64,000 nucleotides of DNA, from assembly GCA_963669405.2 (NCBI GenBank), contig CAXXHF010000001.1, positions 62,001-126,000 on the forward strand, written 5' to 3'. Below, piece by piece: positions 27,200-34,430 of the stretch (its first letter is position 1; each line of letters starts with the position of its first letter). Source of the DNA: Aureisphaera sp963669405 (GTDB taxonomy: Bacteria > Bacteroidota > Bacteroidia > Flavobacteriales > Flavobacteriaceae). The notes beneath the pieces are model-generated. The model searched no databases and was not told the DNA's origin. It was given only the letters and a program-made list of their open reading frames with translations. Made by a program: the position numbers and the translations under genes.

Positions 27200-28378
27200 T
27201 TAGTTTCGTTCAATAACCATGGCAGAGGCACCACCACCACCATTACAAATAGCTGCGGCTCCAATTTTACCGTCGTTCTGATGTAATACGTTGAGAAGTG
27301 TAATAAGGATTCTCACTCCGCTACAGCCCAATGGATGTCCTAGGGAAACAGCTCCTCCATTTACGTTTACATTGCTATCGTTAAGTCCTAGAATTTTCAT
27401 GTTTGCCAATCCTACTACAGAAAAAGCTTCATTGAATTCAAAGAAATCTACATCACTCAATGCAATTCCAGCCTTAGAAAGTGCTTTAGGCAAAGCTTTA
27501 GCTGGAGCTGTGGTAAACCATTTGGGTTCTTGAGCGGCATCTGCATAGCTTTTTATAGTTGCAAGTGGGGTAAGTCCCAATTCTTTGGCTTTGTCTTCAC
27601 TCATGAGCACCATAGCACCTGCACCATCATTAATGGTAGATGCATTGGCTGCTGTTACGGTACCATCTTTTGTAAATGCTGGTCGTAAGGCAGGAATCTT
27701 TTCCATTCTCACATTCTTGTATTCTTCATCTTCTGTAACAGAAATTGGATCTCCTTTTCTTTGTGGAACAGAAACAGGGACAACTTCGTTGGCAAATTTA
27801 CCTTCGCTCCAAGCTTTGGCAGATCGTTCATAAGATTGAATGGCAAAAGCATCCTGTTCCTCACGGGAGAATTCATATTCTAGCGCACAAGCATCAGCGC
27901 AAACACCCATGGCGTTTTTATCATATGCATCTACAAGGCCATCCTTCTGCATTCCATCTTCCATAGTTGCAGGACCAAACTTCTTGCCATTGCGCATGTG
28001 TACATAATGCGGAATATTACTCATGCTTTCCATACCTCCAGCAACAATAATATCTGCATCACCCAATGCAATAGCTTGGGTAGCCTGCATTACTGCTTTC
28101 ATTCCGGAAGCACATACTTTGTTTACGGTTGTACAAGGAACAGTATCAGGAATTCCAGCTCCCAATGCTGCTTGCCTAGCAGGTGCTTGCCCTACACCAG
28201 CTTGTACCACATTACCCATAATAACCTCTTCTACTAGGTTAGGGTTCAAATTTATTTTATCTAATGCGCCTTTAATGGCAGTACTCCCTAAATGGGCTGC
28301 CGTAATTGAAGAAAGACTTCCCATAAAACTACCAATGGGGGTTCTTGCGGCGGCTACGATTACAACTTTTTTGCTCAT
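27200..28378 (-). CDS. Acetyl-CoA C-acyltransferase (thiolase)
   Basis: A 392-residue biosynthetic/degradative thiolase that condenses or cleaves acyl-CoA with acetyl-CoA. The acyl-binding Cys89 is in NKVCASGMKAV, the catalytic histidine is in GGAVSLGHPLGCSG and the second cysteine in CNGGGGASAMV. The ATG at 28376-28378 (MSKKVVIVAAARTP) is the family start; the frame extends 66 bases further but only into an atypical leader that would overlap the divergent pgpH gene. No beta-oxidation partners are adjacent; it may serve fatty acid breakdown, ketone or leucine degradation. Confidence 0.94.
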   Translation of the reverse strand: MSKKVVIVAAARTPIGSFMGSLSSITAAHLGSTAIKGALDKINLNPNLVEEVIMGNVVQAGVGQAPARQAALGAGIPDTVPCTTVNKVCASGMKAVMQATQAIALGDADIIVAGGMESMSNIPHYVHMRNGKKFGPATMEDGMQKDGLVDAYDKNAMGVCADACALEYEFSREEQDAFAIQSYERSAKAWSEGKFANEVVPVSVPQRKGDPISVTEDEEYKNVRMEKIPALRPAFTKDGTVTAANASTINDGAGAMVLMSEDKAKELGLTPLATIKSYADAAQEPKWFTTAPAKALPKALSKAGIALSDVDFFEFNEAFSVVGLANMKILGLNDSNVNVNGGAVSLGHPLGCSGVRILITLLNVLHQNDGKIGAAAICNGGGGASAMVIERN

Positions 28379-28498
28379 AAAATTATGTCTTTTTACGGTA
28401 CGCGAAATTACGGATTTTAATTCAATTATCGATCTTTGAGGCACGGTACTTGGGATAAATGGTTCGATATTTATACCTTTACTTCAGCAAGAATATTT

Positions 28499-30544
28499 AT
28501 GGCGACATTTTTCTCGTTTTTCACCAAAAACCAATCCCTCATTTATAAGGTCTTCTTGTACCTCATTTCTACGGTTTTGGTGATCTATCTTTTACCTAAG
28601 GGGGGGAACTTTAAATATGACTTTCAGAAAGGAAAACCTTGGCAGGATGAAAATCTATATGCTCCTTTTAATTTTACGATAAAAAAGGATAAAGTAACCC
28701 TAGAAAGGGAAGAAGAGAACATTCGTGCCAATGCTGCACCTTACTTTGACTTAAACACATCGATTTCTGAAACTGCTGCTCAAAATTTTGTTACTCTTTT
28801 TGAATCTAGTTTTGCTGATAGCCTTTATCGTACCCGAAAATTGGTAGCTAGGGATTTGGGTTTGAGTATTTTAAATACTTCGTATAATGTTGGAGTTATA
28901 GAGGAAGTTCATGCTTTTGATAAGGATAAGGTTATTTATTTGAAAAAAGGGAATGAGGTCCGGGAAATATTGTATTCACAGTTATTTCATAAGGAAAAAC
29001 TTTCGGAAGCTATTTCAATTAGGGTTAATTTGGTGAATGCAAAAGATATAGAAAGCCTCTTACAGCAAATTTTAGAGCGAACTGTTACCCCTAATGTTTC
29101 ATACAATAGCAGATTAACCAACACCTCTATAGAAAAGGAAATAGGCAACATTAACCCCAATCGGGGTATTGTTGAAACTGGAGAGCGTATCATTGCAAAA
29201 GGGGAGGTCGTAGAAGGAGATAAGTTTCAAATATTGAATTCACTGCAGGCTAAATACGAAAGCGATGTATGGAGTACTAAGAATTATTATTGGGTTGTAT
29301 TGGGATACTCCATTCTGGTTTCCTTGGTGTTCATTATGTTGTTTTTATTCCTTAAGAAATATAGAAACGAAATTTTTCTGGACAATACCAAGGTGAGTTT
29401 TATATTTTTCAATGTCATTTTCATGGTATTTGTAACCACTATGGTTGTTAAATACGATGCAACGTACATTTATGTAATCCCCTTATGTATACTACCCATT
29501 GTTTTGAAAAGTTTTTTCGATGCCAGACTTGGTTTGTTTGTACATGTGCTTACGTTGTTGTTGTTGGGTTTCATTGTTCCGCATAGTTTTGAGTTCCTAT
29601 TCTTACAGATTATTGCGGGTATTGTGACCATATTAACTGTTTCTGAACTTTCCAAACGAGCGAACCTGTTTATTTCGGTAGGACAAATCACCTTAATCTA
29701 CATTATAGGGTACTTTGCATTTTTTATCATTCAGGAAGGAAATATTGAATTGATCCAATGGAAGAACTTCGCCTATTTCATTTTGTGTGGACTCATTACA
29801 TTATTTGCATTTCCATTGATCTATATCTACGAAAAGCTATTTGGATTGGTTTCTGAAGTATCCTTACTGGAACTGAGTAACACCAATTCTAAGTTATTGA
29901 GGGAGCTCTCCAATAAAGCACCCGGAACCTTTCACCATTCGCTAAATGTTGCTAACCTTTCTGAAGCTGCTGCGAGTGAAATTGGGGCAGATGCTATGTT
30001 GGTTAGGGTAGGGGCGCTGTACCATGATGTTGGTAAGATTGTAAATGCTTCTCATTTTACAGAGAATCAATTAAATACTGTGAACGTATTAGAAGAGCTA
30101 TCGCCTAAGGAAAGCGCTAAGATTATTATAGAACATGTTATTAAGGGAATAGAGATTGCGCGTAAGAACAAGCTACCAGACCGGGTAATTGATTTTATCC
30201 GTACTCACCACGGTACCAGTTTGGTCTATTACTTTTATAAGAAAGAAGAGGAAATGAATGGAATTGCCCAGGAATCTGATTTTCGTTATCCTGGCCCCAA
30301 ACCATTTTCTAAAGAAACGGCCATACTAATGATGGCAGATAGTGTAGAAGCTGCGAGTAAGAGCTTAAAGGAGCCTACATCAACTAAAATTGATGCTTTT
30401 GTAGATAACATCATCAATAAACAAATGGAGCAAGGGCAGTTTATTAATGCGAATATTACTTTTAAGGAAATAGAAACTATAAAAAAAGTACTGAAAAAGA
30501 AGCTTTATAATATTTATCATTTAAGGGTAGAATACCCAGAATAG
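28499..30544 (+). CDS. 7TM-HD family phosphohydrolase (PgpH-like)
   Basis: A 681-residue polytopic membrane protein. An N-terminal transmembrane helix (about 15-33) is followed by an extracytoplasmic 7TMR-HDED domain (to about 265), a 7TM block (about 270-460) and a cytosolic HD domain with HH at about 481-482 (TFHHSLNVANL) and HD at about 515-516 (LYHDVGKI), plus a later H in THHGTS. In Listeria, PgpH degrades c-di-AMP; that activity is inferred here. An upstream TTG at 28436 is possible, but ATG 28499 gives the family-like start. Confidence 0.92.
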   Translation: MATFFSFFTKNQSLIYKVFLYLISTVLVIYLLPKGGNFKYDFQKGKPWQDENLYAPFNFTIKKDKVTLEREEENIRANAAPYFDLNTSISETAAQNFVTLFESSFADSLYRTRKLVARDLGLSILNTSYNVGVIEEVHAFDKDKVIYLKKGNEVREILYSQLFHKEKLSEAISIRVNLVNAKDIESLLQQILERTVTPNVSYNSRLTNTSIEKEIGNINPNRGIVETGERIIAKGEVVEGDKFQILNSLQAKYESDVWSTKNYYWVVLGYSILVSLVFIMLFLFLKKYRNEIFLDNTKVSFIFFNVIFMVFVTTMVVKYDATYIYVIPLCILPIVLKSFFDARLGLFVHVLTLLLLGFIVPHSFEFLFLQIIAGIVTILTVSELSKRANLFISVGQITLIYIIGYFAFFIIQEGNIELIQWKNFAYFILCGLITLFAFPLIYIYEKLFGLVSEVSLLELSNTNSKLLRELSNKAPGTFHHSLNVANLSEAAASEIGADAMLVRVGALYHDVGKIVNASHFTENQLNTVNVLEELSPKESAKIIIEHVIKGIEIARKNKLPDRVIDFIRTHHGTSLVYYFYKKEEEMNGIAQESDFRYPGPKPFSKETAILMMADSVEAASKSLKEPTSTKIDAFVDNIINKQMEQGQFINANITFKEIETIKKVLKKKLYNIYHLRVEYPE

Positions 30545-30551
30545 AAGAGTT

Positions 30552-30794
30552 ATGGAATACAACAATAAAAGGGGAGGAGACGCTCCCATTCCTTGTGACT
30601 TAAAAGAAGGAAGAAAATATTCATGGTGTACCTGTGGGCATAGTGTGAACCAACCATTTTGTGATGGATCTCATAATGATAACAATGGTTCGCCTAATCT
30701 TCGGTTTGAGGCCGCAGCAACAGATACTGCCTATTTGTGTACTTGTAAGGAGACTAAGAATCCCCCTTACTGTGATGGGTCGCACAATGGGTAG
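30552..30794 (+). CDS. CDGSH iron-sulfur domain protein (double motif)
   Basis: An 80-residue protein with two CDGSH modules: C-T-C-G...PFCDGSH (about 27-42) and C-T-C-K...PYCDGSH (about 63-78). Each module carries the C-x-C-x2-(S/T)-x3-P-x-C-D-G-(S/T)-x-H pattern that binds a [2Fe-2S] cluster through three cysteines and one histidine. There is no membrane anchor. It starts 7 bases after pgpH and is likely in the same transcript. The physiological role of bacterial CDGSH proteins is not settled; electron or cluster transfer is likely. Confidence 0.93.
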   Translation: MEYNNKRGGDAPIPCDLKEGRKYSWCTCGHSVNQPFCDGSHNDNNGSPNLRFEAAATDTAYLCTCKETKNPPYCDGSHNG

Positions 30795-30803
30795 CACCAA
30801 GTC

Positions 30804-30865
30804 CCATTTGTAAATCATTCATTTTGGGGTATTTGCAAATGGAAAATAAATGAATGCATTTTGGG
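30804..30865. repeat. Interleaved inverted repeats with a 9-bp direct repeat
   Basis: CCATTTG (30804-30810) is complementary to CAAATGG (30836-30842), and CATTCATTT (30816-30824) to AAATGAATG (30848-30856). The two pairs interleave, the topology of an H-type pseudoknot, with spacers of 5, 11 and 5 bases. CATTTTGGG also occurs twice in direct orientation (30820-30828, 30857-30865). It lies between the CDGSH gene and the tRNA promoter and is not an ordinary terminator (no T tract). Confidence 0.6.
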
Positions 30866-30887
30866 CGTAAAAAACTCTATTAATATT

Positions 30888-30918
30888 TTGTGTTATTTCC
30901 AATATAGAGTTACATTTG
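30888..30918 (+). promoter_or_regulatory. Promoter of tRNA-Ser/tRNA-Pro
   Basis: TTG (30888-30890), 20 bases, TACATTTG (30911-30918): a complete match to the Bacteroidota sigma-A-type promoter. The tRNA starts 35 bases after the -7 box. Confidence 0.85.
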
Positions 30919-30953
30919 CATCCGCATAAAAAAGGATACTTAGTGATTCTTTC

Positions 30954-31037
30954 GGAGAGGTGCCAGAGTGGTAATGGAGCAGATTGCTAATCTGTCAACG
31001 GGTAACCGTTGCCTGGGTTCGAATCCCAGTCTCTCCG
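30954..31037 (+). tRNA. tRNA-Ser(GCT)
   Basis: An 84-base tRNA. The acceptor stem GGAGAGG pairs with TCTCTCC (last pair G-T), discriminator G. The anticodon loop TTGCTAA carries GCT, reading AGC and AGU. A long variable arm (ACGG-GTAA-CCGT) confirms a class II serine tRNA, and GGTTCGAATCC forms the T arm. The 3' CCA is not encoded (CAA follows), so it must be added by nucleotidyltransferase. Confidence 0.95.
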
Positions 31038-31045
31038 CAAATGCA

Positions 31046-31123
31046 CGGGGTGTAGCGTAGCCCGGTTATCGCGCCTGCTTTGGGAGCAGGAGGTCGCAGG
31101 TTCGAATCCTGCCACCCCGACCA
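31046..31123 (+). tRNA. tRNA-Pro(TGG)
   Basis: A 78-base tRNA 8 bases after tRNA-Ser. The acceptor stem CGGGGTG pairs with CACCCCG, discriminator A, followed by an encoded CCA. The anticodon loop TTTGGGA between CCTGC and GCAGG carries TGG, reading CCA and probably all proline codons by wobble. The terminator stem begins immediately after the CCA. Confidence 0.95.
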
Positions 31124-31155
31124 AAAAGTCCAATCATAATTGATTGGACTTTTTT
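31124..31155 (+). terminator. Terminator of the tRNA-Ser/tRNA-Pro unit
   Basis: AAAAGTCCAATCA pairs perfectly with TGATTGGACTTTT around a 4-base loop and is followed by a T tract. It directly abuts the tRNA-Pro CCA. Confidence 0.9.
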
Positions 31156-31290
31156 TATGACACCTTCTTCATTAGTATCACAAAGTCTACTTAATGGCAT
31201 ATATACTAAGTTTTTTTAGAGCTTAAAATTAACTATTGATAAATAAATTTAATATTACTAAATTTATAGAAGTCAAATTGTTATTAAGCT

Positions 31291-31686
31291 ATGCGGATAT
31301 TATCACTTTTATTTTTTTTCTGTGTTTTTCAAGGATTATCTCAAACAGATGGAAGTTATATAAATAGTGCAGCTTTATCTTATGACGAATTTAGCTATGC
31401 CATAGGAGAGATCTTTGTTACTGAAAATAGGATTGTTGAAGAAATTCAAAACCCTCCAGTTCTTTTGGCTAAGATTAGTCCAAACCCAGTTATTAATTCA
31501 ACATCCTTAGAAATACAAGGCACCCTTGAAAATAAGACGCTTTATATATATGATATTATGGGTAGAATTGTGAAAACAAAAGAAGCTAATGGCTCATTGT
31601 TGGATCTTTCTAAACTTACAAGTGGTGTTTATTTTATTAAATCTGTTAATGACGAATTTTCCCCAATTCGATTCATAAAAAGATAA
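31291..31686 (+). CDS. Small secreted protein with T9SS type A sorting domain
   Basis: A 131-residue exported protein: signal peptide about 1-18 (ends LSQ), a short middle part with SYDEFSYAIGEIFV (about 30-43), and a sorting domain from KISPNPVINS to the C-terminal IRFIKR. There is almost nothing between signal and sorting domain, so its only evident part is the surface-targeting module. It stands directly before the beta-helix gene (26-base gap), a two-gene layout that recurs in Flavobacteria, where the small protein may help present or anchor the large one. Confidence 0.85.
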   Translation: MRILSLLFFFCVFQGLSQTDGSYINSAALSYDEFSYAIGEIFVTENRIVEEIQNPPVLLAKISPNPVINSTSLEIQGTLENKTLYIYDIMGRIVKTKEANGSLLDLSKLTSGVYFIKSVNDEFSPIRFIKR

Positions 31687-31711
31687 ATACTAACATTTTA
31701 ATTTATTTCAC

Positions 31712-33532
31712 ATGAAAAAATTATTTCTATTCTTTTTCATGTTGGGGACATTTCTTTCTTTTTCTCAAGTTCCCAGCACGTTTAGTTATCGGTCTGTAGT
31801 ATTTGAAAAAGATACTATTCCTTTAAAGCATCAAAACATTAGGGTGGATGTATATATACAGGATATGGATACCGAAGATGCAAAAGTATTGTATGCTGAG
31901 TCTCATTTTGTTGAAACCAATGATCGTGGAGGATATAGTTTGCAGATTGGTGGGGGTAACGCCCAAAAAGATTTTACAGATATGACCGATGTATTGTGGA
32001 TTGAGGAAGGTGATAAATTTGTAAACATACAAGTCTATGATGAGGATGGTAATTTATTAAGTAGTGGTATAAGCCAGCTTATGTCTGTACCCTATGCTTT
32101 GGTAGCAAAAGAAGTTGTAGGCGATAAGAACAAAAATAAAAACCAAGCCGTTGAAGTTGATAACTTAGATGCTTTACGGCAAACAGATACTCTAGATGGC
32201 AAATTGGTATATGTAAAAGGGCATACAGAAATACGAGATGGTGGCGAGGGCTTTTTTTATTATGATTCTGATTTCAAATATTCCAGAAATGGCGGGGATG
32301 ATAAAGGGATCATTATTAAGCCTAATGTGGTCACTGGGGTTAACCAAGAAGGAAGATGGCTTAGAAGTTTTGATGGCCCAATTAATGTAAACTACTATGG
32401 CATAACCAGTGGCTCTAATCCAGATCCAACCATTACTTCCGTTTCAGATAGAATTCAAATCATTATTGACTACGCACATGATAACCAGCGAGGAGATGAA
32501 TCTGGCAAATTTGGTAGAACAGAAGGAACAAAAGGAAATACTATTTACTTCCCAAACGGTGGCTATACATTGGATAAACCTCTTATTTTAAAGTCAGGGA
32601 TTACTATTATGGGGGAAGGGAATAATACTATATTCCATGCAGAAGGAGGTGCTAATTATGACTATATGTTTAAATCAGATCAAGTAAATGGCGGTCGTAT
32701 AGTAATCCAATTGGAAAAGTTTGTTATAAATGGTAGATATTGTGACCCAGCTATAGATGGAACAGGTTGTCAAAACCCTTCAATGGAAGGTGTAGGCGGA
32801 ATGTACTTTAAAGCAGTAGCAGATTCTACAGGCACAGGAGGACTTCAAAGAAGTAAATTGAAGAACATCCAATTTGTAAACATGGGTGGACACGGCTTAC
32901 ATTTGGAAGGCGGAGGCAATAGTGGTAATAGTAATAATACTAGTCTGCCAACTCAGTATAATGTTTTTGAAAATATTTGGATAGGACGGAAATTAAGTGA
33001 CTATCAATGTATCCTTCTTGAAGGACAACAAAGTGAAAATATATTTATTCGCTGTGCCGTAGAGGGTAATCGAAAAAAAACACTTACAGGGCCGGATGTC
33101 TTAATAAACAATGTGGACAGCAATAATAATGCGAGTCAAAGTAATGGTAATATGTTTCTTAATTGTGGTTTTGGGCATTCAGAGATTGGGGTTCATATCC
33201 GTGATTCTGAAGGTATTACTTTTGATGCATGTTGGTTTGAAAAAACCTTTACCGCCATTAATCTTAAAGATGCAAAAAAAATATCCATTACTAATACCCG
33301 TTTTGCCAATGCAGGTGGATTTGGCTCAGAGGTTCCCAAGGATTATTCACCTCCCTCTGGTATATCAGGTGAGTGTATCAAATCTGAAAATTCATCTGTG
33401 ATTGTAGAAGGAAGCTATACATTAGTTTCCAGTATTGGCGATATTGATTCAGAAACTAGGTTTATAAGAGGTGTTGCAGATAGTAGCGGTGTCCATAATA
33501 ATGCCATAATTTCTAGGAACAATGGTTTTTAA
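31712..33532 (+). CDS. Secreted beta-helix (pectate lyase 3-like) protein, reading frame interrupted at its 3' end
   Basis: A 606-residue frame with a signal peptide (about 1-19, ends FSQ). Residues about 20-130 resemble the N-terminal domain of Bacteroidota tail-fibre-like/collagen-like surface proteins (TFSYRSVVF, LQIGGGN, SQLMSVPYALVAKEV). Residues about 150-600 are a right-handed beta-helix of the pectate-lyase-superfamily type (NYYGITSG, GNTIYFPNGGYTL, ITIMGEGNNTIFHAEGG). It probably binds or cuts an acidic or sulfated polysaccharide, but no catalytic residues can be assigned. The frame stops at TAA 33530-33532 inside GGTTTTTAAA; dropping one T of the T5 run joins it to the next frame. 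Confidence 0.8.
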   Translation: MKKLFLFFFMLGTFLSFSQVPSTFSYRSVVFEKDTIPLKHQNIRVDVYIQDMDTEDAKVLYAESHFVETNDRGGYSLQIGGGNAQKDFTDMTDVLWIEEGDKFVNIQVYDEDGNLLSSGISQLMSVPYALVAKEVVGDKNKNKNQAVEVDNLDALRQTDTLDGKLVYVKGHTEIRDGGEGFFYYDSDFKYSRNGGDDKGIIIKPNVVTGVNQEGRWLRSFDGPINVNYYGITSGSNPDPTITSVSDRIQIIIDYAHDNQRGDESGKFGRTEGTKGNTIYFPNGGYTLDKPLILKSGITIMGEGNNTIFHAEGGANYDYMFKSDQVNGGRIVIQLEKFVINGRYCDPAIDGTGCQNPSMEGVGGMYFKAVADSTGTGGLQRSKLKNIQFVNMGGHGLHLEGGGNSGNSNNTSLPTQYNVFENIWIGRKLSDYQCILLEGQQSENIFIRCAVEGNRKKTLTGPDVLINNVDSNNNASQSNGNMFLNCGFGHSEIGVHIRDSEGITFDACWFEKTFTAINLKDAKKISITNTRFANAGGFGSEVPKDYSPPSGISGECIKSENSSVIVEGSYTLVSSIGDIDSETRFIRGVADSSGVHNNAIISRNNGF

Positions 33533-33938
33533 ACATCTAGAATTATCAAAAACATTTGGTATCAATCAAAATGAGGATATTGTTTCTAAAACAATTACCA
33601 TTGATGGAAAAAAACAAGTGTTTGTGAATTATGACTCTAATATTAATGATTTAAGGAAGATTGAATCTACTACCAATAGTGGAGAAGTTATTTATATAAG
33701 AGCGAATAGAATAGACAATTCGGGGTCTTTACACATATATTCATATGACACAACCAGCAATAGCCCTGACGGACAGAACATTTACCTTGGGGGAGAAACG
33801 TCTATTACGTTAAATAATGGAGAATGGGCTTCATTTATAAAAGTTGACAACCCAGTTTCTGTAACTGGGCCAGGCGGCCCTGCTGCCCCACATACATATA
33901 GTACTTATCAATTACTTTCAAGGTCTCATCATCCGTAA
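33522..33938 (+). CDS. C-terminal part of the beta-helix protein, displaced by +1 frameshift
   Basis: A 138-residue frame that overlaps the previous one by 11 bases in the +1 frame. The joined reading runs N-N-G-F-K-H-L-E-L across the T5 run. It has no signal peptide of its own and reads like the terminal beta-sandwich domain of beta-helix surface proteins (GEVIYIRA, NIYLGGETSITLNNGEWASFIK). It is therefore best seen as the separated C-terminus rather than an independent gene, although its ATG at 33522 could allow coupled translation. A terminator follows 17 bases after the stop. Confidence 0.7.
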   Translation: MVFKHLELSKTFGINQNEDIVSKTITIDGKKQVFVNYDSNINDLRKIESTTNSGEVIYIRANRIDNSGSLHIYSYDTTSNSPDGQNIYLGGETSITLNNGEWASFIKVDNPVSVTGPGGPAAPHTYSTYQLLSRSHHP

Positions 33939-33955
33939 ATCATGATTTAATTTTA

Positions 33956-33998
33956 AAAAAAGGAAAGGATGCTCATTATGTAGTTCCTTTCCTTTTTT
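33956..33998. terminator. Bidirectional terminator
   Basis: AAAAAAGGAAAGGA pairs with TCCTTTCCTTTTTT (14 bp) around a 15-base loop. It separates the convergent beta-helix and DUF5916 genes. Confidence 0.85.
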
Positions 33999-34028
33999 AT
34001 GTTATCACAAATAATAGTGTGGGCTATC

Positions 34029-34430
34029 TCATTTTATGAATGTTTTTGAGAATTTTATGATAAAAACCTGATTGTCTGTAAATGGTAACCTAGGAGATAA
34101 AAGATCCCTGTTTGTATTGGCATTGTGATTATACACTAGATACAGATCTGTCCCCTCAATTGGATTGTACCGAAATCGTAGGTTTAACCCCAATTTATCC
34201 TGCCGGGTGTCATACTGAACATAAGTATTTAAAGAGGCTTTTGAAGAGAAATTGAATTTTAATCTTGAAAAGTAACGGCTTAAATTCACCTTTCTTGATG
34301 TATCTGTCACGTAATTATCTGGAAAACGAAGTTGATTATAAGTACCTCCAATTTCGGCTTTAAAAACTTTATTAAAATCATATGATAAATTATAGATAAA
34401 GGTTAGCTGATTTCCACCATAAAAATTCAC
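34029..34430 (-). CDS. C-terminal part of DUF5916 protein, displaced by frameshift
   Basis: A 133-residue frame beginning at a GTG inside the end of the larger frame. Read continuously with it after removing one T from the T5 run (complement of 34421-34425), the protein becomes ...L-E-I-G-E-F-Y-G-G-N-Q-L-T-F... The content (alternating beta strands such as FNFSSKASLNTYVQYDTRQDKLGLNLRFRYNP, and a C-terminal F-I-K) is the end of an outer-membrane-type beta-barrel, as in DUF5916 proteins. It lacks a signal peptide and is not likely to function alone. Confidence 0.75.
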   Translation of the reverse strand: MNFYGGNQLTFIYNLSYDFNKVFKAEIGGTYNQLRFPDNYVTDTSRKVNLSRYFSRLKFNFSSKASLNTYVQYDTRQDKLGLNLRFRYNPIEGTDLYLVYNHNANTNRDLLSPRLPFTDNQVFIIKFSKTFIK

